Origin: Cladopsammia gracilis
Lineage: Eukaryota; Cnidaria; Anthozoa; Scleractinia; Dendrophylliidae
Length of the DNA: 64,000 nt
Assembly: GCA_022457155.1 (NCBI GenBank)
Contig: JAJGOT010000071.1
Coordinates: forward strand, 421,001-485,000
Reading direction: 5' to 3'
Below the pieces are notes generated by a model. That model searched no databases. It had not been told where the DNA came from and saw nothing but the letters and a program-made list of their open reading frames with translations. The translations under genes and the position numbers were made by a program. Shown piece by piece: positions 36,890-49,439 of this stretch (within the stretch, counting starts at the first letter, position 1; every line of letters starts with the position of its first letter).

Positions 36890-38041
36890 CAAACTTTTCG
36901 TTAATTGGGGTTATGAAGTTTAACTTATTACTTTTTTTAATAATTAAAGCTAAAAGACAGATTAATATCAGTGGAAACCCGTTTTTTTTCTACTAGTGAT
37001 TAAGCTTAAGTTTAAAACTTATTTTGTCTTGGGCTGCTTATGACCAGGGTGGAAATGGATTGCAACTTGAAACAAATGGCCATTTTTTCAAGTTTATTGT
37101 CTTGTTTGTTTGAAAACTCTTTCTCTTAGTTTTCTTTAAACGTGTTTAATTTAGGGCAGTTTGACATTAAACCATTACAGGTTTCACTCTTTAGCCATGC
37201 TGAACATGAAACCCAGTCAGTCCTTTGTTATTTGTTTTTGTTCTTCATTTCTTTTGTTCGTTTGCCTTGACCCTGCACAAAACACAAAAGGTATTGAAAT
37301 GCTTATGAGCAACTGCCCAGTAGAAACAGGGCTCACACGTTAAACAAAGCAGCTTTGTACATTCTTTTTGAAATTTGTTGAGCTTCATAACCAGTTTGTT
37401 CTATTAACTATTTGCTGATGAACCCAGATCATTCCTAAACCTGACATTGATGAAAGATGTAAATATGGTCTAATGAAAAAAGTCAAAACAGTTATAATCC
37501 TTACTGTGCGTTTTTAAAGAGTTTCGTTTTTCGCTGCCATCAATCCTAATTTTGGCAACAAACTTGGAAGCCTAAAAACAGAACTTGACAAAATGGATCA
37601 AAATCCATGGATCCAAATCTGAGAATTGAGAAAGCGAAAAACAAAACTCTTGGTTGAGCGTTGAATTTCAGAGGGCACATGTTATTGAAAAGTGCAGTAA
37701 TGCAGTGAAAATCAAAGTATGTATTGGTCCACTCACTTGGGGTCAGTGTTTTGTCCATAACCCCCTTACTACTATTAAAGAATCTGACCCAGTTTGCATT
37801 GCGCACCTATGTTGGTTCATCCACTATTTTCAGGACCCCTGAAAGTCCATACTGTACTGTAGATGAGAAATTCACTCTTATTTTTTTCCACATATTTATT
37901 GCCATTATTTTTCATACAAAAATGTTTACAAAGACTCTCAATTAAACATCTTAACAATGTATCTAATGTACGTGTACAATAGTTATCCTACAGGTGCTGA
38001 CTTATGATCTAGTCATTTATTATGTAAAAACACCATCTAGC
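36890..38041. other. intronic spacer
   Basis: No coding signal. A segment at about 37775-37808 (AATCTGACCCAGTTTGCATT) has an inverse partner at about 39628-39655, on the other side of the LINE fragment. Confidence 0.4.
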
Positions 38042-39540
38042 CTAAAATTTTTTCTGCGTGTTATTTTTTGCTGCTATATATTTCCCAGTTCTATTTTTCA
38101 AGTCAACTAATTCTTTAAATATATCAAAATTTGGAATTTTTGAATGTTTCCGACACAACCAAATGTGCAATTTTGCAAGGGTTAAAAAATAAATCAACAA
38201 TTCACTTTTTTCTAATTTTCCAATAAATACGTCTTGTAGCATAAGCTCCTCACGTTGGCCTGAGAGTACTAACCAGAAATTTTCAAAGTTTTTTCCAAAA
38301 GAGATATGTCAAAGAACATTGATAAAATAAGTGATACACTGTTTCTGATTCAACTTCGCAGAATGTACAAGTATCGTATGGAATATAACCTATTTTAGCT
38401 AGTCGCGTATTAGTGAATGTAATATTATCTAACAGTTTAAATTGAAAGCTTCTAACAAAAGTTTCGGATGAAACAGACTTTAAATTAATAAAAACATTCG
38501 ACACTGTTATATCATCTAATCCAAAATCCTCTTTCAGTTTAATAAAACCCCTCGATACAGTTGCCCTTTTTGAAATTAGCAATTCATAAAATTGTTTACT
38601 TTTACATATTACTGGATCAAATATTTTTCCTTCATAATGAAATTGTAGTGAATGTATTTCACTTTCATTTACATCTAAAACTTTTAAGTGGGGAGGAATA
38701 GCACATCGAATCCCTGACCACATTAAAAAGTTTGTGTGTCATAATCCTTCCCTTTTTGCAATGTTATATGATTCCACGATATCCTTATTAAACTGCATCT
38801 GGTTGGTAAAAATAATTCCAACTTTAACATAATTCTCGTAGTATAAACTCTTACTTTCTATTTTAATTAACTTATTGTTCCAGATTATACTTTCAGATAT
38901 AAGAGGCTTAGTAGAAAAAAAATTTCTAAAGTCAGCCCACCATTAGAGAAATTCACTGTAAAAAGTAGAATGAATGTTGTAATCTTCAACATCATAATTG
39001 CATCGAAATAAAAAAAGTTCCTCCGTAATTCTCTAGCAGGCAAATATAGGCTTTCCATGGTGCAGAACCCTGAGAAAAAATCCTTCCAAGCCAGGTTGGA
39101 AACTTAATTGAAGTTTCTAAATCTATTAGCCTTAGCCCTCCAAATTGGATGTCATTAATTGTTGCAACTCGTGCTATTTTATCAGGCCCATTCCATAAGA
39201 AGTTATATATAATAGTGTTAAGTTGCTTTATGAAATCTTGCGGAGTTTGAAGAACTGAGAACACATATATCATCTTCGAAAGCAAAAAGGATTTAATAAT
39301 TGTAACTTTACCAAACAGCGAGAGACCTCTGCAATGCCACAGCTGCGTCTGTAGCCTAATATCTTTTAATTTATCATAAAAATTTTTTTTGCAATTGTTC
39401 AGTTTCATTATATGTAAATACTATTTCAAGTGCTTTTACAGTTTTAACCCATTTTAATCCCAAAGGTGCCGCTGTATTATTTTGGTAGGAGCCAATACAC
39501 ACAGCTTCAGTTTTGGTGTAGTTGACCTGAGTCGGAAGAA
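38042..39540 (-). mobile_element. truncated LINE fragment inside the intron
   Basis: Minus-strand ORF2 remnants. A post-RT region lies at 39408-38992 (LWHCRGLSLFGKVTIIKSFL, IIYNFLWNGPDKIA). The C-terminal part lies at 38723-38283 (FVRSFQFKLLDNITFTNTRL, zf-RVT CTFCEVESETVYHLFYQC) and 38242-38042. Several frame changes and local loss show age. No target duplication found. Confidence 0.75.
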
Positions 39541-40089
39541 CCATCTTACCCTCACGGAGTCATGCGCACCACCTTCTTGCCCAAATATGGAATAGAGCCG
39601 TATCATAACAATAATAGAAGTGTGCAATGCAAACTGGGTGGGTCAGACTCTTTAAGCAACCACATTGTGATCATCTTATTAGGCTTGACATTTTATATGG
39701 TCAGTGATGGGAAGTTTTAGTTACATAATGAATACACAAAATATTGTTTTAACTTACCAGTAAGGTGTAACTTATTTTTATTTTGTTTTAACCTTTAAAG
39801 TATATTCATAAAAGAAAACTATAACATTGTGTGAGACCAAAGGAAAAAAATTGGAACCATGTACTGCCGTGGCCTCAAGCCTCCAGAAGTCAGAGGTCAT
39901 GCAGCAGCTTTTCGTTACTGGTTTAATGCCTTTGGCCACACTGGTCCCTATAGCCAGTCCATTATTGAGGTGGATGGACAACAGAAGTTGGTTGCCACTG
40001 GAATTCCAATGACATGTCCTGGTAAATATAGTCAGATGTATCTTTGTTATCATCATCCCGAAAGTATAGACTGTAACCAGTAATGATTA

Positions 40090-41820
40090 TTAAGTAGAAA
40101 CTTTTGCACTATTCTCACTCGCGGAAAAGCCGCGGCGTGCCTTTCACAACTTCCCTTAAGCACATGCTTTTGGTTTGCCTAAACCCTATTGGCCCTACAA
40201 GTCCCTAGGGGTCCTCGTAAGGCCTTTTATATGCCCCGCTTGACCTATTTCGCCCTCTTTTCGCAAGTCCAGTTTTCCCCTCCCACCTCCCCTTCAGCGA
40301 CGCTGGATAATTTTGCCTAAAACCCTCAGCTTGCTCTGCGCCTTAAGCAAAATTTTTCGCCCATAACTCATCTCCATTAAGGCACAGAGTGGCTATTATT
40401 CACTATTGTTAGATCTTCCAGGAAGTTAAGGTTGATCGTTTGAGCCTGGTCTCTGCTGTTGTGTTAATTTCTGTAGACAAGAAACCTTGCTCTGCAATGT
40501 CTCTCTTCACCTAGGTGTATAAATAAATAGCAGCAACATAATACAGAGGGTATCCCTGATAGACCAACATTCCTTTAATGGAGGAGTAATAATACTCTCA
40601 GTCGCCTCATGGAATTGGGTCGAGCTTTCTCATTGTGGGCTAATGGGCTTGTGGAGGCATCAGTACTGTTTGAAAACAGTTGAGGTATTGATATTTGTAT
40701 TAATTTTTTTGGCCAAGCTGTGTATACATTTTCGTGAAAATGGTTTTTTTTATTTGATGTAACATAAGCTTTGATGAGATGCCATTATTTTCCGTTCAAA
40801 ATGTAGCTCTTAGACAATGCTGTCATTTAATTTTTCAGCGTGTGGCATTGGAGGAGGAGTTACATTTATGTAAACTTGACGGGACCACATAATGTCTAAA
40901 AATAGGAAAGATAGTATGACTTTGGCATTCAGGAACACAAACCATTAATACTTTCAAGAAATTGCATAATTTTTTACTTGAAATTGAACTATATTTTAAT
41001 ATTGTTTTTTCCATTCCTTTGTAGCCTGCATTATGTGCAGTGTATATTTATGTGTATAGGGAAAAAATCTGCTTTTGGGAATGTATTAATTCATTGCATG
41101 TGGATTGCATGTTATAATTTAGTTAGTATTTACATGTTAATTTCTTTATTAGGGTATGCATGGTTTATGGCTGTGGACCATTTCGTTATTTTAATTTGCA
41201 ATTTTCCTCAGAGGGGAAGAACCTTTGCGGTTAAAATTGCAGCATTTAAAATTGCCATCAAACTATTCAGGTATGTAATGTTTCAATTTGACTGCAGTCT
41301 TAATCTGACATATTTCTTAGACTTAAAAAAGCATTGAGTATTGTGATTGATTCCTTCTGTCATTTTAATGCTTATATAGATGTTTTAGAATTTTAAAATG
41401 TGTTTAATATTTATTTTCCCTTGTCTCAGATCCATTAATATAATGCCAGACAATGAAGGAAAATAAAAAAGTTCAAACCATAGAAAAATTTGAAATACAC
41501 CATGTACATAATTTTGGAGCATTTAGTGTTTACTTGTCTGGTACAATTTCCGTTCTGAAGAGTAAATATGCATTTACTAACCTCAATGGATTAGAACCAG
41601 TCTGCAAGATTTAAAAACTGGGCTATTTTGCTGTCACCTACCCCACTAATTTCTCATGGTAGACCTTATTTTAGTAGAATTCCTCCATGTCATGTTTCAT
41701 GTCACCTGTTTTTCATGACACTGTTACATTAATATAAATGTACTAGAACTTCATTGGACCTAGTTCAGATACAACTGGATTAATTTCTGTGCATGCATTA
41801 AGTAAAGTTTTTTTTTTTCA
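40090..41820. other. intronic spacer, no gene seen
   Basis: Between two exon-like segments. A small exon near 40850-40890 after TTTTTCAG is possible but unsupported. Confidence 0.35.
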
Positions 41821-43479
41821 TTTCAGCTGATTCTGGAAAATTGCCACAGCGTATTGATGTAAAAATTCCATGGTCAAAGGCAGACAGAAAGGGCAAAGGT
41901 GACAGTTTGCTGTTTTTAATATACAGTGGAACCTCGATTTAATAAACCTCTATACAACATAGTCCTTGGTAAATGAAGGATATATTCTCCAGCCTGCTAA
42001 AATTACACGTAAAATGTATAATGATGTAACATAACCTTGATACAACAAGAGCTCTTTAAAATGTTCAGTGATGTCATTACTTGTCTTTTCTCAATTTATT
42101 TTCAGGGGTGACACTTTCTCTTTGGGCTAACCCTTTGAATAGAGAACTGTGCCCAGTTACTGCCCTTTTTGTATGGCTGCTCATGACAGGTTTGTCTTTT
42201 GGTGATTTATTTTACTTTTGACCACACACATCCGAACAGTCAAGTTTCACATTTTATTTTTAATCCCTTACCTAAAAAACCATGTAAAAATTAACAAGGG
42301 ATCAGAGAACTAACTCTGTGGTACCATAGATTCCTATTGACCATTTAAGTCCTAGTAATGGAAGGAAAAAATTATTTGATATCAGTTGGATTTGAACTCA
42401 CAACCTACAGGTCAAAAAACATTAATTTTTTTCTTCCTGTCATGTAGTCCTTACATGTATTTTCTTACTAGTAGAAATGCTCAGCAGGAAATCAGCACTT
42501 TTATTTACCAAAGAGTTAATTCTTTGACTCCTTATTTATAATTTGCTTGTGCTGCATGAGTGAACATAAAGTTGCCTTCCATTTTTACCTATATTACTCT
42601 CATGTTGATTACAGCAGGTTTCTTATTAAAATAATGCCATTTTATCTATACATTGTAGGTATCAAAAAGAGTCACAACTACATATTTCCCAGGGTTGCAA
42701 AAAAACAACAGAGGTGTAATACCAAACATTCCCTGTGGTGTGACATCATATAGGAAAATGTTTGCAGAGGTATGTGCATTGCTTATCCATCCAGCAAAAG
42801 AGAGTGCTAGAATTTTCTCATTGCAATATTTTTCTCATAAACATAACAGGGATTCTCAAACCTACAAAGTGTTTTATGACAATATATTGCATGGTTTAAT
42901 TTTTTGTGTACTGTATGAAAATGTTAGCCATTAATTGTCTGATCTTTTTTATTGATTAGTCTTGTTGTCTGCATTTATTTGCTTGTGGGAAAAACAAAAA
43001 TACATCATTGTTTTCCTATTTTTTATACTCTGATAACATGTGTACTTTCAAGATATACCTTAGTATTGCAAATTGTTACTATCTGTCATAGTAATACTGC
43101 TATCACTACTTGATCATTTAGATGTCCGAGACACTGTTTGAGACAGTGTTCACCACACAGCGGCCCGATGGGCTGCCCGTTGTGGTGCAAATGACACCTC
43201 CATCAAAAGGGCTGGCAGATGGTATGTAGAATGATACTGTTTTCAACTTTTTTATGTTTATGTTATTGTAAGTCGTCTTGTTCAAAGCTGGCAAATGTTT
43301 TTGAACTCAAAACTTGATACTTGTAAAGTATTTTGAACGATAACTTGCCTTTCCCTTCAGTTTTGTTAAGTAGAAACTGCTGCAAACAGACTCCTTTTGG
43401 GGGATATTGGGTATAGTATAAAAGACTGTGTGAGAGGTTGCTAACAATGAACGAAGCTTGACGTGTTCACAAGAGCTCC

Positions 43480-44260
43480 GCTCTTATCCATCATTTTATG
43501 GCTTTTTAATCGCCTATGGCTGACACTTTCTCCTCTATAAAGTGAAAGCTATCCTTAAGGAGCAGTTCTAGTGGATCAGAATCGAATTCAGTGTCAAGTT
43601 CGCTGTAAGACAAGCGTCCCAAGAGCTCAGAAGATCTAGAAGGACGCCATAGCGACTCACAAGAAGTGTTCGAGGAGGAAAAGGATAAAGAAGACAAAAT
43701 ATTACCCACTATAGACATGGCTGACAACGTGACAGCTAAACTTGATGCAATTTTAGCTAAACTTGAAAAACTTGATGATGTCGAACCTAAACTTAACGGT
43801 ATGTGCAAGAAAGTAGAGAAGGTGGAATCCGAAGTGGGAAAATTGCAAAGTAACGCGCGCACCACCGACAGCAAAATTAAAGAGATGGACGAAAGTGACT
43901 TGGTTTAACAAGGAATTTGAAATTCTTCAAGGCAAGATTAAGGAGCAAGAAGAAGTGAATGACAATCTACATACCAAGCAACTTTACGCTGAGTCTCATA
44001 GTCGCCGAGAAAATTTAAAGTTTTTTGGGTTGGAAGAAAGAGAATCTAATGACGCTATAGACGGCGAGGCGAAAGATACTCGGGGAGTGTTATTTGACTT
44101 CTTGGAGAGAACCCTGGGATATGAAATCCAGCTGGTACAATCGAACTACAAAGAGTCCACCGCTTGGGCAAACCTTCAGAGAACAAATCAAGACCTATAA
44201 TAGCCCGCTTTCTTCGATATTGTGATCGAGAGGTTATTTATCTGTGCAAATTGCAGCTTT
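43480..44260 (+). pseudogene. LINE ORF1 fragment, frameshifted
   Basis: Frames 43666-43908 and 43895-44200 together give a heptad-rich coiled coil (AKLDAILAKLEKLDDVEPKL, KKVEKVESEVGKLQ) followed by ESHSRRENLKFFGLEE, the hallmark junction of L1-like ORF1 proteins. A further frame change after 44180 leads into RPIIARFLRYCDRE. At least two frame changes, so dead. No reverse transcriptase follows. Confidence 0.7.
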
Positions 44261-44839
44261 CCTGCATCCATCCTCTTGGATTGGCAGCCATTTCACCATG
44301 ACACATTCTCAGATTGCCATCAAATTTCTAAATGTCAAATACAAATGATAAAAAAATGATGAATCAGCACATTTAGCCAAAATCAAAACATGCATCCTAA
44401 AGCACTTTTCATTGTTAACGCACTCATGAATTTTTAGCTCCATAGCTTTAAACCAAAGAGAGTTATAAAAGTTTGAAGTGTGGTTGGTAGCGTAATTGTA
44501 GCTCAAAAGTACCTCTAAAACATTCCTGTCCTTAAAAAATCATATCTCAACAAAAATAAAATGAAATGAAATTCCGTACACACAGTTGTATAGCTAAAGG
44601 ACCAATCTGTGCCAGAAAAAAAAATCAAGAAAAAATCTCACGAAATGAAAGAGATATAGTCCCTCAAAGTTCAGCCCTTTTTAATTAATTCAAAATGGCG
44701 CTAATTTATGCAAAAACTAAAAAATTTCTAAATGCCGTAAAAGAATCTTTTGGAACTTCTCACAACATAAACCATAATAGTCTACTAAATATCTTCTCAC
44801 ACATATTAGACCATTAAAATGTTTAAAACATGGAAAATA

Positions 44840-44995
44840 GCTGAAATTTAAAAAGGTAGGGATATCAATCACAGAAAAATTTTCATAAATTTGCATAGGT
44901 AGGGAAATAACGTTGGTAGGGTTGTCAACGAAAAATGTAGGGACATCAAGGAAAAGTAGGAAAATCGAAGAAAAAGGTAGGGATATCAACGATAA
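44840..44995 (+). repeat. left inverted-repeat arm (GTAGGGATATCAACG words)
   Basis: Five variants of GTAGGGATATCAACGAAAA spaced irregularly, with AAAAGTAGGAAAATCGAAGA between the last two. The inverse order and sequence occur at 46120-46252. Confidence 0.7.
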
Positions 44996-45062
44996 AGCTA
45001 ACCTAATGCACCTCTATGGAACAATGGAAAAAAATTTGACAGATCATCTTTCAAGATTGTGT

Positions 45063-45950
45063 AATAGAAGTTTAAAGACACGGTATTCTAGGTATTTGGG
45101 TCAAAATTTGAAATTTCTTGTAAGTTTGTGTATGGTCAAAATGGACCAGGAAATGAATTTTTTTGATGTTTTACAGTGGTCACAAGGTCATCTTGACCAT
45201 ATTTGGAGATGTCAAACCTGGTTGGTGGCCATCTTGGATTTTTTCCCAAAGGGGTAGACCCATCATTTTATGTCAAAATTTCAAATTTCTTGAAAGTTTG
45301 TGTATGGTCAAAATGGACCAGGAAATGTTGTTTCGTGATGTGTTACGTGGTCACAAGGTCATCTTGACCATATTTGGAAATGTCAAACTTGGTTGGCAGC
45401 CATCTTGGATTTTTTTCCAAAGGGGTTGATCCATCATTTGATGTCAAAATTTCAAATTTCTTGAAAGTTTGTGTATGGTCAAAATGGATCAGGAAATGAA
45501 GTTTGGTGATGTGTTACAGTGGTCACAAGGTCATCTTGACCATATTTGGAGATGTCAAACTTGGTTGGCAGCCATCTTTGATTTTTTTCCAAAGGGGTTG
45601 ACCCATGATTTTGGGTCAAAATTTGATATTTCTTGTAAGTTTGTGTATGGTCAAAATGGACCAATAAATGAAGTTTGGTGATGTTTTACAGTGGTCACAA
45701 GGTCATCTTGACCATATTTGGAGATGTCAAACCTGGTTGGCGGCCATCTTGGATTTTTTCCCAAAGGGGTTGACCCATGATTTTGCGTCAAAATTTCAAA
45801 TTTCTTGTAAGTTTGTGTATGGTCAAAATGTACCAGGAAATTAAGTTTGGTAATGTGTCACAGTGGTCACAAGGTCATCTTGACCATATTTGGAGATGTC
45901 AAACTTGTTTGGCGGCCATCTTGGATTTTTTCCAAAGGGATTGTTTTCAT
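45063..45950 (+). repeat. 172 bp tandem satellite, about five copies
   Basis: The anchor TCAAAATTT(C/G)AAATTTCTTG starts at 45101, 45273, 45444, 45616 and 45788, a period of 171-172. Each unit contains GGTCATCTTGACCATATTTG (with a palindromic GGTCATCTTGACC) and GCCATCTTGGATTTTTTCC. Short frames through it are chance products. Confidence 0.93.
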
Positions 45951-46119
45951 AAAAAACTCTCCTGAGGAAAGGAGTGGTGTAAGATCCACGAATACCTCAT
46001 GTTCTTTATGATGCCATTTCTTGGTCAGAAAAGATGCTAGAGCTTTATGATTTTGCAGTTATGGCAATTTACATATTTGAAGCTTGTGGCGTCAAACAAA
46101 GATCTAAAGGAAGAAAGTG

Positions 46120-46252
46120 ACTTTTGGTCGAAGTGGTCTTTCGTTGACTTCCTACTTTTCGTTGACATCCCTACAATGTCGAAGTGGTTTTTCGTTGACA
46201 TCCCTACATTTTTCTTTGATTTTCCTACTTTTCGTTGACATCCCTACAATTT
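46120..46252 (-). repeat. right inverted-repeat arm
   Basis: Four copies of CGTTGACATCCCTAC with TTTCGTTGACTTCCTACTTT-type spacers, the inverse of the arm at 44840-44995. Together they frame the 172 bp array. Confidence 0.7.
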
Positions 46253-46854
46253 AGCGTTTTGGGTATTTGTATGACATTTGGGTGATCACTTCATGACGTC
46301 CCTTTTCAACAAGTCTTTCTTGCAGTGAGTACACACTTTTTGTTGCTCCGTAATTTTACTCTTTTCATGACATAAGGTACTTGTGCATCTGTGGGAAACA
46401 TTTTTGTTCCATGTTAAGTGTTTGCTTTTGCATAATTAACAGTGAAAGTTTAAACTCATTTGCATAATGTTTAATTCATGAGGTACACATCTGTTGAGGG
46501 GTTGTCACAACACCTGGACACTTTTTATGGCCTAGAACGAATAGATGGCTGTGCAAGAAAACCTCTAGTTCAAGTTATGTGACAATCGGTCTTTCTGTGC
46601 ATTAATTATCAAGGGATGAATAAATAATTAGGTCAGAACTTTAACCGTTAACGTGGCAAATTGCTGTTCATATTATGGGCTTAATAGCAAACGAGCTTAA
46701 GACCCTTGTGCTTGTCAAGTCGTCAATATTTGAGGAAAATATCTTTTAATCTCTGACTTATTAACGGTGAAAGTTTTTCCAATATGGTCGACACAAAAGT
46801 TCGGTTTTAGTCTTTTCTCGACATTTTTACATGCAAACGAGGCAAACTTTAACC

Positions 46855-47121
46855 GTTAATAACTCTAAGGGGATTTCACTGTTTGCAGTCATATTTGGTG
46901 GTGAGATCCTAGTAGCTTATGGCTGTCTATTTTCCGGGGGGCCTTTCGGGGGGGCAAGTATGTACAAAATGAGACAAATATTTGAAAGGCTATAACTTCA
47001 AGAGGATTTTATCGTTTGCAGTCACATTTGGTGGTGAGATCCTAGTAGCCTATGGCTGTCTATTTCCGGAGGGCTTTTCGGGGGGGGGGGAATAAATCGA
47101 TGTACAAATGAGACAAATCTT
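46855..47121 (+). repeat. 133 bp tandem duplication
   Basis: TTTGGTGGTGAGATCCTAGT and the surrounding sequence occur twice with a 133-base offset (GTTTGCAGTCA at 46881 and 47014), ending in a G-run and ATGAGACAAAT. Old enough to have several differences. Confidence 0.85.
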
Positions 47122-47292
47122 TTAGGTTAAGGTTAGCCACGTATGAGGTTGAAACTAAAGGGATATTTTTTACAGCATATAGAGCATCCTTTAATACGCT
47201 TGTTATCAAACAAGCTTAAGGCCCTTGTGCTTATTATGATTGTGCTTATGATTCTTGGCTTAATTATGACATCATTTCAGTTAAAAGTTGCT

Positions 47293-47744
47293 ATGGCGTC
47301 ACGGGTGCCTTACTCTAGAGACGATGATGACAGGATCTTGGCGTATGCCAAAGACAAACCTTGCAATGCTGGAAACAGATTGTGGAAGGCAGCCTTTGAA
47401 GACCAGGTAAATATCTCAAAATCAACGGACAATAATAGACAATGAATTGATACTTCACTGGCAAAAATAAGCTGAAATTTTTAAAGTTGTATTGGTGTTA
47501 ATTGGCAAAGTAAATAAAATATCGATTCTAAAGCAAAAATTCTCAATAATCATCAATTTCTGTGTAAATGTAGAACCCGAACACTTCCCATGAAATTATC
47601 TGTATATGATTCACTTTTTTGTAGATTGTCCCAGGCCACACATGGCAAAGTATCTGGGCAAGATACTTAAGTGCTTTGCCCGAGGCTAGAGAGGGAGAGG
47701 AGGGAAGAAATGAAGAGGCTAGAGAGGGCGGAGGAGGAAGATGA
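47293..47744 (+). pseudogene. Rap1-type Myb domain in two exons
   Basis: Exon 1 (47293-47406, 38 codons, phase 0, donor GTAAAT) gives MASRVPYSRDDDDRILAYAK and GNRLWKAAFEDQ. Exon 2 from 47625 after TTTTTTGTAG gives IVPGHTWQSIWARYLSALPE. Together they form one Myb-like trihelix (R-YS-DD--IL-Y, GN-LWK, TWQS---RYL) of the kind found in the telomere protein Rap1/TERF2IP and in transposon-linked proteins. In-frame TGA at 47742. The Glu-rich frame that follows is offset by one base, so a frameshift near 47680 is likely. Confidence 0.5.
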
Positions 47745-48125
47745 GGAGGAAGATGAGGAAGAAGGGGAGGAAGAATCCGAGAAGGAGGAAGTAGAGATTA
47801 TAAAAATTCAGGACGAGGAGGAAGGAGAGCAGGCGGAAGTAGAGGAGGAAGTGGTGATGGAAGGAGATGACGAGGAAGAGAAGGAAGAAGACGAGGAAGG
47901 AAAGGAGGAAGAAGAGTTCGAAGAAGAGGAGGAAAAGAAGGAAGAATAGGAGGAAGAGGAGGAAGTGGAGGTGATGATGGACATTGAAGAGGAGGAAGTA
48001 GACGTGGAGAAAGAAGACGAGGAGGAAGAGAAGGAAGAAGACGAGGCTGATGAAGAAGACGAGGATGATGAAGGATGATGAAGGAGGAAGAAGAGGGGGA
48101 AGAAGAGAGAGACGAAGAGTCAGAC
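47690..48125 (+). repeat. purine-only, glutamate-coding low-complexity tract
   Basis: About 430 bases of GAGGAAGA-type purine sequence. It reads as an acidic E/D-rich tail to a stop at 47947-47949, and beyond it as more of the same. Likely a slippage-expanded acidic tail of the preceding gene. Confidence 0.75.
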
Positions 48126-48129
48126 GGAG

Positions 48130-49430
48130 GTCATTTTTCGACGCAATGCTAGAGATCGCAACCATTTTAAATCAGTACGAGTAAATCTGTATAAAATGCT
48201 TGCGATCTCAAGCATTTGAAATAAATAAGAGTATCTATATAACTGTAAATGTATGTAATAAACTGTAACTAATAAGAGCAATAAGTAACTGTACTGTAAA
48301 ATAAAAAATTGAAGTTGTAATAAAAAATGATGTGGTGACTAACTGGTGTCATAACTTCTTTTCTCCTTTACCTTTAAAACTGAAACTTGGCACATACTCT
48401 CAAGATATAGCCCTACATTTTATTTTTATTTGATTAAATTCGGTATTCTAGTAGGTAGGAAAATTACATTTTTGAAGTCTTTTGTGACGTCATAGATGAT
48501 GTCATAGATGACGCCATCGATGAAGTCATCAAAGGTTAGGGTTAGGGTGTCAATCCACATGGCCAGGCCATTCACACCGACAAGCCATCGATTTTCTTGG
48601 AAAGCGTTGTTCCGTCAAAGCGCAGTTAAGCTAACCCAGGGTTTTCATCGATCTTTGATTCCAGTTAGTAAATAATGACATCAATGGAGACTTTTTTCAA
48701 AAGTGGTTTTGCCCGCTCTAGACTCGCGTCAGTGTAACTTGTACTGAACTACAACCAGTTGCGAAAATGTTGAGACACTTGACCAGGAAAACACTCTTTC
48801 TTAGTAAACATCCCATAAAATCACACATCTCAAAGGTTAAACAACTCCCCCCTCTCTCCCCTATTTTCAATGTTGTTCCTCGAAAATTTCAGCATGATCT
48901 GCTATTGTGACCAACTTTGAGAAGGGAGAGCGAGGGGTCTGAAACATGCGACCTTATAAGTACCCTTGACATCCAAATTAGGTACAATGTCTCAAGTCTT
49001 TTTGCAACTGGTTGTAGCTCCAGTTTTGAGAACACTTCACTAACCGACAGCTGAAGAGACTGATCCCTAGGTACATCAAGTTTTAATCCTGGGTGAGCAT
49101 TAACCGGCTTTAATTTCGAACAAACAAAACACACCCTGAAGAACTCAGGACTCCAAACGTACCTGTTTCAGGAGAGAGAACTTTTCCTCGGAAGGCTTTC
49201 AAATCCCAAACCTTTCGTTGGGTCAGGCTCAGCGACTGGCCTTGAATGTCGGCGTGCACTTTACGTGTGCAGAGTGCTTGGTGTCCACTGACTTGTTTTT
49301 CTCGTATGCTAAATTATTGATTGTCAAAGACTGCAGACTGGCAATCAAAAGCTCAACTGAATTTGAAACTTTTTCAACAATTTGTTAATGTCTAATCCTG
49401 GTTACTCATCCATTTTTAGGAAACAAAAAA
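48130..49430. other. spacer, no gene seen
   Basis: 48480-48530 has repeated (T)GACGTCAT(A/C)GATGA words (tandem, about 12 bases). Otherwise nothing recognised. Confidence 0.4.
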
Positions 49431-49439
49431 GCACTTTCG

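Larger units (their letters stand above)
36563..43221 (+). pseudogene. spliced tyrosine-recombinase-like gene (Crypton-like), exons over 6.7 kb
   Basis: Exon-like segments with good splice sites. The first is 36563-36758 (EKTSRTYELRLIAIEKFAAE, core-binding-like; donor GTAAGTG). The second is about 39859-40021 (VRGHAAAFRYWFNAFGHTG; donor GTAAAT). The third is 41827-41898 (RIDVKIPWSKADRKGKG). The fourth is 42106-42189 (VTLSLWANPLNRELCPVTAL, then FVWLLMTG). The fifth starts at 42659 (IKKSHNYIFPRV). The last is 43122-43221 (TTQRPDGLPVVVQMTPPS). Segments three to five join in phase and match the tyrosine recombinase pattern SK-D...CPV-AL--WL--(T)G----IFP. The catalytic Arg/His/Tyr parts are not identified, so I cannot say whether it is active, domesticated or dead. 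Segment two and the last one are less certain members. Confidence 0.5.

Noticed and set aside
45163..45965. Several 60-90 codon frames with VKMDQEM-type repeats
   Set aside because: They are translations of the 172 bp satellite; stops recur and no start or promoter is seen.
47719..48165. 148-codon leucine/phenylalanine-rich minus-strand frame resembling a membrane protein
   Set aside because: It is the complement of the purine-only acidic tract; the hydrophobicity is a by-product of the base composition.
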